A stretch of DNA of 64,000 nucleotides from Natronomonas gomsonensis (GTDB taxonomy: Archaea; Halobacteriota; Halobacteria; Halobacteriales; Haloarculaceae), in contig NZ_JACAWU010000001.1 of assembly GCF_013391635.1 (NCBI RefSeq), positions 310,001 through 374,000 on the forward strand, read 5' to 3'. Each line of letters starts with the position of its first letter. Position 1 is the stretch's first letter. A program made the position numbers and the translations under genes. Below the pieces are notes generated by a model that was not told the DNA's origin, ran no database searches, and saw nothing but the letters and a program-made list of their open reading frames with translations. Below are positions 34,792-44,375 of this stretch, in pieces.

Positions 34792-35403
34792 TCAGGCGAT
34801 TCGGGAGAAGGCGAGATTGCCGCTCGTGTTCTCGATGTACACCTCGACCACGTCGCCCTCGCTGGCGCCGGGGACGAAAATCGTGTAATCGCCGCGGTGG
34901 GCGACGCCGTCGCCCTTCCGGCCGGTGTCGGTCACTTCGACCGTGTACGTCTCGCCGGTCTTTACCTCGTCGCGCTGCTGTCGGGTGTTCGAAGAGCCGC
35001 CGCCCTTCTTCACCGGTCGGAACGCACCGCAGGCGTCACAGCGAAGCATCATCGTCCGATCCTCCTGGACGAGTCGGGTGTCGGGGAGGCCACACTCGCT
35101 ACAGCGGACGTACTCTTCGGTGTAGTCCTCGACGGCGGCCTCGAAGTCCCGTTCGTCGAAGTTGCCGTTGTAGCGGCCGACGCCCTCCTCCAGTTTGCCG
35201 GAGGTCGCGAGGGCGCGCTGGACGAACCGGTGGAGGTGGTCCGTCTCGCGGGCCAGCGCGTCGGCGACCGCATCGAGGTTGTTGAACCGGGTGAAGGCGC
35301 CGTCGGCTTGCGCCTGGGGGTCGGGGACCGAGAGCCGGTCGCCACCCGACTGGATGTCGGGGACGGCGTCCAGCGCTCGGTCGAGGCTGGCTTCGTACTC
35401 CAT
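34792..35403 (-). CDS. eif2b: Translation initiation factor aIF2 subunit beta with TRAM domain
   Basis: The product is 203 residues starting MEYEASLDRALD. The middle is the aIF2-beta core (FTRFNNLDAVADALARE, HLHRFVQRALATSG, GRYNGNFDERDFE) and a C-x2-C zinc ribbon, CSECG...CDACG. The last 60 residues are a TRAM domain (DEVKTGETYTVEVTDTG, GVAHRGDYTIFVPGA) joined by a Gly/Ser linker, an arrangement seen in haloarchaea. Together with alpha and gamma it delivers initiator tRNA. The ATG at 35401-35403 is preferred over an upstream frame. Confidence 0.93.
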   Translation of the reverse strand: MEYEASLDRALDAVPDIQSGGDRLSVPDPQAQADGAFTRFNNLDAVADALARETDHLHRFVQRALATSGKLEEGVGRYNGNFDERDFEAAVEDYTEEYVRCSECGLPDTRLVQEDRTMMLRCDACGAFRPVKKGGGSSNTRQQRDEVKTGETYTVEVTDTGRKGDGVAHRGDYTIFVPGASEGDVVEVYIENTSGNLAFSRIA

Positions 35404-35480
35404 ACCCTTTCGAAGCGGTGCCGACCTAAATGGGTTCCGAGACGGGAAACGCTCTTTTCGCCGCCCGACGACCCCGAAAC

Positions 35481-35828
35481 ATGGACCCGACGACACCACA
35501 GGAGGCCTGCTTCGAGGCCGGTATCAAGTTCGGCACGCTGTATCACCAGTTCGCGGGCACGCCCGTCTCGCCGACCAGCAGCGCGAGCCTCGAAACCGCA
35601 ATCGAGGAGGCAATCGAGAACCAGCCGTTCTGTGCGTCGGTCACCGTCGACATCCTCGACGACGCGCTGGCGGCCGAACTCGACGGACAATCGGCCGACT
35701 ACACGGAACTGACCGGCCGGTTCATGGACGTCGAGATGGACATCGACTACGAGGGCTGTCGCGTCCGCGCGTCGATGGCGATGGACGGCGACTACCCGCG
35801 CATGCGCGTAGACAGTGTCGAGTCGTGA
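35481..35828 (+). CDS. mptD: Archaeal dihydroneopterin aldolase MptD-like
   Basis: The 115-residue protein has the archaeal MptD/DUF372 pattern: CFEAGIKFGTLYHQFAGTPVS near residues 10-30, then LETAIEEAIENQPFC and a C-terminal AMDGDYPRMRV. MptD cleaves 7,8-dihydroneopterin to 6-hydroxymethyl-dihydropterin in pterin-cofactor synthesis. The start MDPTTPQEACF follows GAAAC. It lies back to back with the aIF2-beta gene, with about 77 bases between the starts. Confidence 0.85.
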   Translation: MDPTTPQEACFEAGIKFGTLYHQFAGTPVSPTSSASLETAIEEAIENQPFCASVTVDILDDALAAELDGQSADYTELTGRFMDVEMDIDYEGCRVRASMAMDGDYPRMRVDSVES

Positions 35829-35831
35829 GTC

Positions 35832-36914
35832 TCAGACGACGAACGACACCGGCTCGACTTCCATAAACGCCCGCTCGTAGCCCTCGTGGCGGGCGACCTG
35901 CGGCGGCGTCACCGGCGTGAGAACGATCTCGTCGCCCGCCCGCAACGCCGTCGACAGTTCGGCGCCGTAGTGATACCCCACCTCGGGGTCGAACGTCCGC
36001 CGGAGGTCCAGTTCTGTGAACATCTCACCGCCGCGGCGAACCGTCGCCGACCACGCTGCCCCGGGAATCGCCATCCGATTGTACGGCGTCCGGAGGTACG
36101 CGGCGAGATACTGGTCCCCGACCGGCGCGGCGTCGCCATCGAGTATCGTCGGGACGACCTCGGCGTCGTGCGTCGAGGCGGTTCCGAGTCCCTCGCCCGG
36201 AACGTCCTCGACGGTCAACGGGGAGGGAAGGGCGTCCATCCGCGAAGGGGACGCCGCGCCGCGCTCGCCGTACTCCTCCAGACGCTCGACGGCGACGGCC
36301 TCTCGTTCAGCCTCGGTGAAAGATAGCGGAAGGGTGGCCGACTGCGGCGACTCGAACCGCCCCTCGAACGCGCCCGTCGCCCGAATCGGGAGGCCGCCGA
36401 CGGTCACCTCGACCTCGTAGGTGCCGTCGCCGTCGAGGATGAAGTTCCCGCCGTAGTGAAAGCCCATGCTCTGGGAGAGCATCGGATAGATGACTTCCTC
36501 GCTGACCGTCTCGCCGTCTCGTGATATCTCGACCGACAGTCCCGTCTCGGGGACCACCACGCCGGTTTCGGGATCCCAGACGGCGGCCATGAGATGGAGG
36601 TCGTCGGCCGGGCGGATGGGCCGCTCGCTGGCGCGGTCGCCCTCGACGAGCCAGAAGCGATGCGGGGCGGCGTACATCAGCGCGACGCGATACGGCCCCG
36701 CTTCGGCCCGCCCCTGCATCGACATCGCGTTCTCGAAGGGCTGGACGTACACGCCGTGGGGGAGGTCGACGCCCTCGTAGTACGGCGGCGTCCCGGTCGG
36801 CCGCGGCGACGGTGTCTGCCGAGGCGTCGACTCCGGCGGCGACTTACCACCGGCACAGCCCGCCAACGACCCGAAGACGGCGGCGCTGGCCGTCAGGAAC
36901 GTCCGCCGGTTCAT
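35832..36914 (-). CDS. Tat-exported lipoprotein resembling iron-transport P19/DUF7350
   Basis: The product is 360 residues. The leader MNRRTFLTASAAVFGSLAGCAGG has twin Arg and a lipobox ending in Cys20. A Ser/Thr/Pro linker follows, then a beta-rich domain with HGVYVQPFENAMSMQG, YAAPHRFWLVEGD and a later FHYGGNFILDGDGTYEVEV. Met/His-rich strands match the iron/copper-binding P19-like periplasmic proteins, which feed ferrous-iron uptake. No permease is adjacent, so the pathway here is open. Confidence 0.8.
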   Translation of the reverse strand: MNRRTFLTASAAVFGSLAGCAGGKSPPESTPRQTPSPRPTGTPPYYEGVDLPHGVYVQPFENAMSMQGRAEAGPYRVALMYAAPHRFWLVEGDRASERPIRPADDLHLMAAVWDPETGVVVPETGLSVEISRDGETVSEEVIYPMLSQSMGFHYGGNFILDGDGTYEVEVTVGGLPIRATGAFEGRFESPQSATLPLSFTEAEREAVAVERLEEYGERGAASPSRMDALPSPLTVEDVPGEGLGTASTHDAEVVPTILDGDAAPVGDQYLAAYLRTPYNRMAIPGAAWSATVRRGGEMFTELDLRRTFDPEVGYHYGAELSTALRAGDEIVLTPVTPPQVARHEGYERAFMEVEPVSFVV

Positions 36915-36970
36915 CGGTCGAGATTCGAATACATCCGAGATGTGGGTTCTGGTTCAGTCGACGACGGCGA

Positions 36971-39199
36971 TTACTCCTCGCGGTCGAAGAACTCCGCGGT
37001 GCGCTCCCGGAGCCGTTCGCGTTGGGCGTAGGTGAACCCGGTGAGACCGGCCGCGGTGCCGGCCGTCAGCCCGCTGACTGCTGCGGTCGGGTCGTTCTGG
37101 TCGATACCCGCCAGCACCGGCGAACTCATCGTCCCGGAGAGGGCCTGCCACGTCTCGCCGCCGTCGTCGCTGAACTCGACGGGGCCGAAGATTTGCGTTC
37201 CCGTGTCGTCGACGCCGTCGTCGGGCGACTCCGCGAAGTACGCCACCGTATCACCGGGCGCGGCCGTCGCCTCGAACTCGACAGCCACCTGTCCGCCGAG
37301 GGCGTACGTCTCGCTGTCGTCGCCCGCCACGACCTCCCACCCGCTGGGGATGCGGTCGCGAATGTAGACGTCCTCGTCGGCGTCGGCGACGGTGAGGCGG
37401 ATGCGGCCGGCCTGGTCGGCGGTGTAGACGGACCGGTCGGCGTCGCGCTCGATGTCGACGAAGGGGATGGCTCCCCGTGCGCCGATGTCGTCGTGTTTGA
37501 TGGCGAAGACGCCCTGATTGATATCCGCCGAGTACGTGATACCCCGATGGCTGATGGCACCCCAGACGTTCGGTTGGGCGCTGGAAAGGCCCGTCATCTT
37601 CGACTCCTCGGGGACGTCCTCGACGGGACGGGCGAAGTCCGCGCCGTTCGGCTCCGAGAGGTCCCAGTCGGTGGCGTCGTTAGCGCGGTCGGTCGGAACA
37701 CCGTCGATGACCTGCCACGACCCGGCGCTCTCGGGTGCCGTGGCTCCGGCGGTGTTGCCGCGGCCGTTGGTCCCGACGTAGACGCCGGCGCCGAGTTCTG
37801 GGTCGTCGCTGATGGTCGTTCCGCGGTCGGAGCCCGGAGTCACTTTGAGGAAGCGCGTTCCGCCGTGGTAGTGACCGACGTGGAGCCACAACTCGCCGTC
37901 GTGGAACGCGGGGTCGGAGTTGTGCGGGCTCAGCTCGAAGCCCTCGAAGGTCACCTCGTCCTGCCACGTGTAGTTGGCGAGTTCCCCGCACTCGACGACG
38001 CCGTCGGCCTCGTAGATGTCGTCGGTGTCGACGAGGTAGATGGTCCCCGTGCTGCCGGGGTTGGGCTTGCCATCGCGGGGGGTTTCGGCGTCGACGCTCG
38101 GTTCCTCGTGGCTGGCGAAGGCAACGCGTCGCTCCTCGCCGTCGACGGTGACCGTATCGGGAGCCGGCACCGCGTAGTGGCCCTGCAGCATCGGGAAGAT
38201 GCCTATCTGTTCGAGGTCCATCGGGTCCGAACCATCGAGGATGACGGTGCCGCCGTCCCAATAGGAGAGGTAAATCGTCGGGGTGCCGTTCTTCGGGTCG
38301 TTCTGGACGTGAACGTCGTGACAGTAGAAGTTGAGTCCGCCGAAGCCGGTGTCGCCCTGGGCGTCGTCGCCCGACGGCGTCCAGCGATTGACGAGCGTCA
38401 ACCCGAGTTCCTGCCGGTCGAAGCGGAAGACGTACAGGCCGGCCTCGCCCTCGTTGATGTCCTTGCAGGCGAAGACGTAGTCCTGTCCGTCGATGCGGTG
38501 GTGGAAGCAGTTGTGGATGCCCGTCGAGAACCCCTCCGCCACGTCGACGATTTCGGGACGGCGCTTGTCGGAAACGTCGATTGCGAGCAGGCTGCCGGTG
38601 TTCGGACCGCTTGACGAGGAATCCCGGTCGTTCAGTTCCTGGTTTTGGCCCAGTTCGCCGAACAGCGCGGTGATGGGTTGGGTGCCGACGAAGACGTAAT
38701 CGCCCGTGTCGTCGGTCTTCACGTCCATCATCGCCGTCGCCGGGTTCTGGTTGCGGAAGAACGACTCGACGACGAGTTCGGCCTGGTCGAGTTCCTCGGA
38801 GGTCTTCGCCCGGTTGAACTGCGCGATGTTGACGACTGCGAGGCCCCGACCGCTGCTGGAGCCCCGCGCGGAGAACATGCTCACGTAGGCGTAGTCGCCG
38901 CGAACGTCGATTTCGGTGATGCCGCCGAAGTGCGGCGACCGGGCACGGCCGCCCGTTCCGGCCGGTCCCTCGTCGCCGAGGCTGTGATAGCCGAACACCT
39001 CGCTGTTCTTCGATAGTCCCACGTTCTCCGGAATCCCGTCGTCGGTGGTGTCAGCCTGCGGTCCCTCGGTGGTGGTGTTCGACCCGCCCCAACGGTGGCC
39101 CGCCGCCTGTCCCATCGCACCGACGCCGAGCGTCGCGCCGATGGCCTTCAGCACCGACCGCCTCGTCGTCGCGCCGAGTTCGTCGATGTTGCGTCTCAT
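36971..39199 (-). CDS. Large Tat-exported LVIVD/beta-propeller protein
   Basis: This predicts 742 residues from the ATG at 39197-39199. The twin-Arg leader is TTRRSVLKAIGATLGVG. The body has repeated propeller-like strands with LAVVNIAQF, LLAIDVSDKRRPEIVDVAEG, TVILDGSDPMDLEQIGIF and IYLVDTDDIYEAD, as in LVIVD/selenium-binding-like proteins. A weakly hydrophobic segment with a basic end (LTGFTYAQRERLRER) closes it. Asp-rich turns suggest Ca binding. A surface protein of unknown role; the neighbour at 35832 is co-directional. Confidence 0.78.
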   Translation of the reverse strand: MRRNIDELGATTRRSVLKAIGATLGVGAMGQAAGHRWGGSNTTTEGPQADTTDDGIPENVGLSKNSEVFGYHSLGDEGPAGTGGRARSPHFGGITEIDVRGDYAYVSMFSARGSSSGRGLAVVNIAQFNRAKTSEELDQAELVVESFFRNQNPATAMMDVKTDDTGDYVFVGTQPITALFGELGQNQELNDRDSSSSGPNTGSLLAIDVSDKRRPEIVDVAEGFSTGIHNCFHHRIDGQDYVFACKDINEGEAGLYVFRFDRQELGLTLVNRWTPSGDDAQGDTGFGGLNFYCHDVHVQNDPKNGTPTIYLSYWDGGTVILDGSDPMDLEQIGIFPMLQGHYAVPAPDTVTVDGEERRVAFASHEEPSVDAETPRDGKPNPGSTGTIYLVDTDDIYEADGVVECGELANYTWQDEVTFEGFELSPHNSDPAFHDGELWLHVGHYHGGTRFLKVTPGSDRGTTISDDPELGAGVYVGTNGRGNTAGATAPESAGSWQVIDGVPTDRANDATDWDLSEPNGADFARPVEDVPEESKMTGLSSAQPNVWGAISHRGITYSADINQGVFAIKHDDIGARGAIPFVDIERDADRSVYTADQAGRIRLTVADADEDVYIRDRIPSGWEVVAGDDSETYALGGQVAVEFEATAAPGDTVAYFAESPDDGVDDTGTQIFGPVEFSDDGGETWQALSGTMSSPVLAGIDQNDPTAAVSGLTAGTAAGLTGFTYAQRERLRERTAEFFDREE

Positions 39200-39324
39200 T
39201 ATACCACACAGTGTCAAATCCGTCCTAAGAAGAGTTCTGACAAATCCGTCCAAACGTCGAGACGCGTGCCGTCGGAGGACAACGCACCCAGGTATTTAAT
39301 CTCCAGTCGCGTGGATCCATCCCC

Positions 39325-40308
39325 ATGGCCCTCCACGCCCTCGACGCGATAGACAACGCACTGACCGCCACGCGACGGTTCCGGCCACGCGGCCTATTCG
39401 AGTGGGTCTGGGTGACCGTCGTCGCCGCACTCGTCGCCACTCCGGGCATCAGCATCCCGACCGGCGGAACCGGTGGCGGCGGTGTGACGCCCGAACAGCG
39501 CGGCGCAATCGAGGAGGCACTCCCGGCGACGCTCCCCGAGTGGGTGCCGCTCGCAGTCGCCGTACTCGCCGTCGTCTGGCTCGGCTTCGTCGTTCTCGGC
39601 GCGCTCCTGGAGTTTCCATTCCTCCGGTGGCTCCGAGACGGCGAGCGAGCGACGATAGCGGGGATGGCCACCCACTGGAAGCAGGCGCTCGGGCTCGCGG
39701 CGTTCAGGGTCGTCCTCTCGCTGGTGGGGTTTGCCGCCCTCGGCGCGTTAATCACGACCGCGACGGGGGCGGACCCGACCCTGACGGACTACCTCTTCGC
39801 GGTGAGCGAGTACGGAATCGTCCTCTCACTGGTCGGGATTCCGACCGGCATCGTCGCCGCGTTCACGACGGCGTTCGTCGTCCCGACGATGCTGCTGACC
39901 GACTGCGGCGTCCTCGGCGGGTGGCGACGCTTCTGGTCGACGCTTTCGGACGCACCCAAACAGTTCCTCGCGTACGCGGTCGGCGTCGCGCTGCTCGCGA
40001 CCGTCGGTGGCATCCTCGTCTCCATCGCGGCGGTGGTCGGGTTCATCGCGGCGGCTATCGTCGGTGGCCTCGTCGGATTCGCCGTGGCGGCGAGCGCGGT
40101 CGGCGTCTCCGGCGTGCTCGTCGCGTTGGCCGTCGGCGCACTCGGTGCGATACTCGTCGGAGCAGTCGTCTACGCGATTCTACAGGTGTTCCTCCGATAC
40201 TACGCCCTGTTCGTGTTGGGGGCGGTGGACCACGAACTTGACGTTCTGGCCGACCGGCGGGCGGCCCTCGACGGGACCGACGCTGAGACGGCCGCGCCAT
40301 CGGAATAA
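39325..40308 (+). CDS. Multi-pass membrane protein, unknown function
   Basis: The product is 327 residues with about six to seven helices and Gly/Ala/Val-rich loops. Visible blocks are WVWVTVVAALVATPG, WVPLAVAVLAVVWLG, SIAAVVGFIAAAIVGG and ALAVGALGAILVGAVV. It resembles haloarchaeal families annotated DUF7544/DUF7847-like, without known function. TATTTAATC near 39293-39301 places a leaderless start at the ATG. It diverges from the LVIVD gene. Confidence 0.72.
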   Translation: MALHALDAIDNALTATRRFRPRGLFEWVWVTVVAALVATPGISIPTGGTGGGGVTPEQRGAIEEALPATLPEWVPLAVAVLAVVWLGFVVLGALLEFPFLRWLRDGERATIAGMATHWKQALGLAAFRVVLSLVGFAALGALITTATGADPTLTDYLFAVSEYGIVLSLVGIPTGIVAAFTTAFVVPTMLLTDCGVLGGWRRFWSTLSDAPKQFLAYAVGVALLATVGGILVSIAAVVGFIAAAIVGGLVGFAVAASAVGVSGVLVALAVGALGAILVGAVVYAILQVFLRYYALFVLGAVDHELDVLADRRAALDGTDAETAAPSE

Positions 40309-40391
40309 TCGAAGGCGTCACGCCGTCTGCTCGCGTGTTTCACTTTCGCTTTGCGGCGTGTTTTTAACCCACACGGGGCGAAAGGTGACGT

Positions 40392-40805
40392 ATGAGTCAG
40401 GCAACGCTCGACGACGACGAACTGTTCGACGAGGCGGCGAGCGAGATGCGCGAGGACGTGGAATCCAGTCTCGCCGAGGCCCGCGAGGCGCTCCCCGAAG
40501 CCGACGCCGTCTGGGACACCGACGCCGACAACACCCTCGGCGTATTGAACGCCTTGAAAGGCGCACTCGACACCGGCGACGCCGAAGACCACCTCCGGGA
40601 CGCCAAGAAGTGGTTCGCGATGGGCAAGAAGGCCGACGCCTTCGAGGATGCCGACGACCTCGAAGCCAACATCGCGGAACTGGAGGAACTCCTCGAAGAC
40701 ATCGTCACGGCTCACGAGCAGGTGAGCGAACTCGCCTCAACGGTGCCGGAACTCCGCGGCGCGCTCGAAGACGCCGAAAGCGAAGACGACGAAGACGACG
40801 AGTAA
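40392..40805 (+). CDS. DUF5790-like acidic protein
   Basis: The 137-residue, very acidic helical protein starts MSQATLDDDELFDEAASEMRED. It has a core DTDADNTLGVLNALKGALD and a predicted coiled-coil from DLEANIAELEELLED to the end. It matches the haloarchaeal DUF5790 family. Function is unknown. TTTTTAACCC around 40360-40370 may be its promoter. Confidence 0.8.
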   Translation: MSQATLDDDELFDEAASEMREDVESSLAEAREALPEADAVWDTDADNTLGVLNALKGALDTGDAEDHLRDAKKWFAMGKKADAFEDADDLEANIAELEELLEDIVTAHEQVSELASTVPELRGALEDAESEDDEDDE

Positions 40806-41531
40806 TCAGACCGCTCGCATCGCGACCGCATCGAGCAACTCCGAAAGCGCCCCTGCGGCTTCTTCGAGCAGTTCCTCGCCCAGTTCCTCGGAACCGTTCC
40901 GGGGGTCGCCGACGACGCCCGATTGGGTGAACTCAGCGGAGTCATAAGCGAGGTTCGTCCCGTTGAGCCACTCGCCCCACTGCTCGGCGGCGCCCTCGGC
41001 AGCCTCCTCGGTTCGCCCTTCGTGTACCAACTCTGGCCGCAGGTGCCGCATGAACGACGTTTCCGCGGGGCCGCCGTGGCCCAACTCCTCCGTGTCGACG
41101 GCGTCGAACCACGTGTAGGCCACCGCGTAGGCGTCGCCGTCGCGGCTGATTCGGCCGCAGCACTCCCGTAAGGCGTCGACGTTGCCGCCGTGGCCGTTGA
41201 CGACGACGATTCGGTCGAAGCCGTGGTGAGCGAGGCTCTCCATCGTCTCGCGGACGTACGCGCGGAAGGTGTCCTCGCTGACCCACAGCGTGCCGTCGAA
41301 ATCGCGGTGCTCCTCGGCGATGCCGACGGGGATGGTCGGCCCGACGACGGCCTCGCCGTCGAAGTCGGCGACGTAGCGCTCGACGCCCGCCTCCGCAATC
41401 GCTTCGGCAGTCATGTAATCGACGCCTAGCGGTGCGTGAGGGCCGTGCTGTTCGGTGCTTCCGACCGGGAGCACCGCGAGGTCGGTGTCTGCGTCCCGGA
41501 TATCGGTCCACGTCGATTCGGGGAGGTTCAT
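40806..41531 (-). CDS. Creatininase-family amidohydrolase, possibly ArfB
   Basis: The 241-residue creatininase fold has the metal-ligand motifs PVGSTEQHGPHAPLG (residues about 22-36), IPVGIAEEHRDFDGT and VVNGHGGNVDAL, followed by HGGPAETSFM. Members include creatininase, mycofactocin MftE and archaeal ArfB (FAPy deformylase of riboflavin/F420 synthesis). ArfB would suit an archaeon, but the sequence alone does not separate them. It abuts the DUF5790-like gene tail to tail. Confidence 0.85.
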   Translation of the reverse strand: MNLPESTWTDIRDADTDLAVLPVGSTEQHGPHAPLGVDYMTAEAIAEAGVERYVADFDGEAVVGPTIPVGIAEEHRDFDGTLWVSEDTFRAYVRETMESLAHHGFDRIVVVNGHGGNVDALRECCGRISRDGDAYAVAYTWFDAVDTEELGHGGPAETSFMRHLRPELVHEGRTEEAAEGAAEQWGEWLNGTNLAYDSAEFTQSGVVGDPRNGSEELGEELLEEAAGALSELLDAVAMRAV

Positions 41532-41624
41532 ACCGACCCAAAGCGGCGCTGGCGCTTGTAAGCGGTGGTTTGACTGGGAAAACGCGGTCGCTCGCCGAGG
41601 AGGGAGAACGTAAGAAAGCCCGCC

Positions 41625-42158
41625 TTACGCGATGAGGAGTTCCTCGCCGCGCTCGACTCGGATGGTGCACGGCGGGGAGATCTTGTTGTACGCGCGACGG
41701 AAGGCGTCCTTCGCCACGGCGGCGTCTTCGGCGTTACACCAGACGGTGAAGAGCCGTTCGCCCTTCGGAATCCGGGCGGCCGTGCCGACGATTTTCCCGA
41801 ACGCCTGTCGCATCCCGTCGGAAACACGGTCCGCGCCGGCGCCGGTCGCCTGCTTGTTCTCCCGGATGACCTGGTGGGGGAACTTCCGGAGAATCATCTT
41901 GTAGTCGCCGCCCTCACCGAGTTCCTTCAGCATTCGGCGGTTCGCCGAGAGGCGCGCGGCCTCGAGCGAGCCGTGTCGAATCTGAACTTCCTCGTCGACG
42001 AGGAGGCTAATCTGGACCGGGTAGTCGTCGGGCTCGGCGTCGATTCGACCCATCTTGTACTGGGCGACCTTCGACCCCGGGATGCCCGTGATGTACTCCC
42101 GTCGCGTGTACGCGGGCTTGTCGATGTCCCGGTACATAGAGGCGGGCTTGTCACTCAT
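41625..42158 (-). CDS. rpl10e: Large-subunit ribosomal protein uL16 (L10e)
   Basis: The product is 177 residues starting [19 protein letters not shown], the archaeal L10e pattern. [37 protein letters not shown] and [15 protein letters not shown] are present, ending [14 protein letters not shown]. It sits in the central protuberance near the A site. A TATA-like stretch 34-42 bases upstream of the start fits normal transcription. It stands alone outside ribosomal operons, as in other archaea. Confidence 0.95.
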   Translation of the reverse strand: MSDKPASMYRDIDKPAYTRREYITGIPGSKVAQYKMGRIDAEPDDYPVQISLLVDEEVQIRHGSLEAARLSANRRMLKELGEGGDYKMILRKFPHQVIRENKQATGAGADRVSDGMRQAFGKIVGTAARIPKGERLFTVWCNAEDAAVAKDAFRRAYNKISPPCTIRVERGEELLIA

Positions 42159-42265
42159 AGTACGTCAGATGTGGTTGAGTCCGTGGATAAAGGCTTCGAA
42201 GCCGACCCGACGTGGGACGGTGTGTCGTAGTGATACGGACGAGCGGCGAAAACGGGTGTCGTCAG

Positions 42266-43060
42266 TCAGCCGCGATGCGGGAGGAACGCGACCGCACCGA
42301 GGAGGAACGCGGCGCCGAGCGCGTAAACGATGATGTACGTGAGACTCGACATGCGCTCCTGGAAGTAGTCCTGGTTGTCGAGGCCGGCCTCGTACCCCTC
42401 GACGTCGGTCGACAACACGAGCGTGTCACCGCCGTCGAACGTCGAGACGTACTGCGTTCCATCGAGTTCCGTGGTGTCGCCCTCGGCGAACTCGATCGAC
42501 TCCGTGGACGTCTCCTCCCACGTGAGGACCGCCTCCGAGGCGGTGACGTTGTCGACGGTTTTCGACGTGTTGTCGTGTTGTATCGTGTCGCCAACGGCGA
42601 AGCTCTCGCGGTTCGGTTCGGGGAGGTACTCGTCGACCGGCTGGGTCGTCCCGTTGCGGTAGCGGACGAACTCGGTGCCGTCGTCGTCCGTGTAGGTGCT
42701 GTTGTCCACCTCGGGGTCGTTTTCGAGCAGCGTCGGCACGTCGAACTCCTCGACGAGCGTGAACGACTGCTCGCCCGCGGCCGTCGTGACGTTGTACTCG
42801 TCGCCGTCGTACTCGACGACGGTGTTGTTGCCGAACGTCGTCTCCTGTTGGTTCGTTTGGTTGTATTCGGCGGTCGCACTCCCGTTCGACACTTCGGTGA
42901 ACGTGTAGGTCGTGCCGCCAAATTCGACGGTGTCTCCCTGCTGGAAGGTGTCCCCTTCGACATCGATAGTCGGTTCCTCGGCCACCGCCATCACCGAATA
43001 GGAGCTGGCGGCCATGACGAGGAAGAAGGCGATGTATATCGCCGCCCATCGTCGTTGCAT
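42266..43060 (-). CDS. Exported membrane-anchored protein, unknown function
   Basis: The product is 264 residues. An N-terminal signal/anchor (AAIYIAFFLVMAASSYSVMAV) and a C-terminal helix (LTYIIVYALGAAFLLGAVAFLP) flank a Thr/Asp-rich extracellular part built from two or three repeated beta modules (VDVEG/TFQQGDTVEFGGTTYTF; FAVGDTIQHDNTSKTVDNV; FAEGDTTELDGTQYVS). The repeats suggest a carbohydrate or adhesion-type surface protein. No known domain. Confidence 0.72.
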   Translation of the reverse strand: MQRRWAAIYIAFFLVMAASSYSVMAVAEEPTIDVEGDTFQQGDTVEFGGTTYTFTEVSNGSATAEYNQTNQQETTFGNNTVVEYDGDEYNVTTAAGEQSFTLVEEFDVPTLLENDPEVDNSTYTDDDGTEFVRYRNGTTQPVDEYLPEPNRESFAVGDTIQHDNTSKTVDNVTASEAVLTWEETSTESIEFAEGDTTELDGTQYVSTFDGGDTLVLSTDVEGYEAGLDNQDYFQERMSSLTYIIVYALGAAFLLGAVAFLPHRG

Positions 43061-43170
43061 ACGCGGAGGGACGAAAGCCCCGCGTATAGGCGTTACTAAC
43101 TCTTCTCATCCACCTCGTTCGAATCGGTTCGACCAGCGGGTACCCGGGGCCGTGACAGAGCGAGTCACGG

Positions 43171-43177
43171 TATAAGA
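43171..43177 (+). promoter_or_regulatory. TATA box of first tandem surface gene
   Basis: TATAAGA lies 68 bases before the ATG at 43239. The other three copies have TATAAAC at 61-62 bases. A short leader is therefore predicted. Confidence 0.4.
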
Positions 43178-43201
43178 GACCACACATGAGTGGCTCATAT
43201 C

Positions 43202-43220
43202 GCCAACTGTATATGTTGGC
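43202..43220. repeat. Inverted repeat upstream of first surface gene
   Basis: GCCAAC and GTTGGC pair around TGTATAT. The 19-base element ends 18 bases before the ATG and could be an operator or a leader hairpin. Confidence 0.5.
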
Positions 43221-43238
43221 TCACGAGAACGTCACACG

Positions 43239-44333
43239 ATGAGCCAGAGACGACAACTGAGTGCGACGTTACTCTCCATCGCAGTCGTCGCGACGATGGT
43301 CGGAGGCGTCGTGCTGTTCGGCGCGGCCGTCGCGCCGGCTGCTGCGAGCGACCACACGAAAGACGAAGCCGAAGACCTCACCGAACAGTCCGACTTCGAG
43401 GTCGTGCTCCCGGCGCCGACCGACCACTATCCGGGTGACCAGAACGAAGCCAACGGCAGCATCGAGTACTTCGCCTCCGGCGCCGACGCCTTCGAAGAGG
43501 TCGGTGCCGCGGAGGGACTGTATCCCGACTTCGTCATCATCGATGCACCCTGGATCGACTACTCCGAGTGCAGTACGCCGAACACGAAATCCTTCGGAAT
43601 CGACCGCGGCAACAACAACGAAGGCACACAGACCGACGAGGACCTCGTCCAGCGGCAGAAGAACGTCGACTTCCGGGACGACGGCATCACCATCGAAATA
43701 TACGACTTCAGTGATTTCTCGAACGACCCGCCCTACATGGCTCCCGAAGACGCCATCGTCGCCGCTCAAGGTGCCGGCTCCCAGGACGGCCCCTGTCTCA
43801 CCGTCACCAGCGAACCCGGCTGGTATCAGGTCCAAGGGTTCCTCAACGGCACCGTCGCCGACAACGGCCCCGACGAAGAGCCCTCCGAGAACGCCGAGGA
43901 GGCCGGCTTCAGACTGAACTCGAACTACCTCTACGTCTGTGAGTGTGACAACGAGGAAGAAGCCCGCGAACAACTCGGCCCGCCGCCGAACGAGGACACT
44001 CAGTCCACCGCCACGCCGGAACCGACCGCAACCCCGGAACCTACGCCGACGCCCGAGGACACGACCGAATCGACGGCGACGCCGGAACCGACCGCGACGC
44101 CCGAGCCAACACCGACGCCTGACGATACTTCGGACGCTGAAGACACACCCGAACCGACCGACGCACCCGAGAACACGCCGCAGTCCACCGACGCGCCACA
44201 GACCACCGAGGCCCAGTCGGACGACGACTCGTCGGGCATGACGCCGACCGCCGGCGAAGGTCCCGGCTTCGGCCCCGCCGTCGCCATCCTCGCACTGCTC
44301 GCCAGCGCCCTCGTCGTCATCCGCCGCAGATAA
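43239..44333 (+). CDS. Tandem secreted Cys protein 1 with PGF-CTERM anchor
   Basis: The product is 364 residues. The Sec signal ends near AVAPAAASD. A domain of about 190 residues follows: DHYPGDQNEANGS, FVIIDAPWIDYSEC, DFRDDGITIEIYDFSDF, GPCLTVTSEPGWYQVQGF and YLYVCECDNEEEAREQLGP, with four Cys (SEC, GPC, C-x-C). A Thr/Pro/Glu stalk (TPEPT repeats) leads to GPGFGPAVAILALLASAL plus a basic tail, the PGF-CTERM sorting signal cut by archaeosortase. It is the first of four tandem paralogues; the domain is not recognised. Confidence 0.85.
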   Translation: MSQRRQLSATLLSIAVVATMVGGVVLFGAAVAPAAASDHTKDEAEDLTEQSDFEVVLPAPTDHYPGDQNEANGSIEYFASGADAFEEVGAAEGLYPDFVIIDAPWIDYSECSTPNTKSFGIDRGNNNEGTQTDEDLVQRQKNVDFRDDGITIEIYDFSDFSNDPPYMAPEDAIVAAQGAGSQDGPCLTVTSEPGWYQVQGFLNGTVADNGPDEEPSENAEEAGFRLNSNYLYVCECDNEEEAREQLGPPPNEDTQSTATPEPTATPEPTPTPEDTTESTATPEPTATPEPTPTPDDTSDAEDTPEPTDAPENTPQSTDAPQTTEAQSDDDSSGMTPTAGEGPGFGPAVAILALLASALVVIRRR

Positions 44334-44375
44334 ACGCCACTCGTTTTCCGGTTCCTACCGGGCGTTAACAATTAT

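Noticed and set aside
36812..38614. 600-codon plus-strand frame
   Set aside because: It is the antisense shadow of the LVIVD-type gene on the minus strand.
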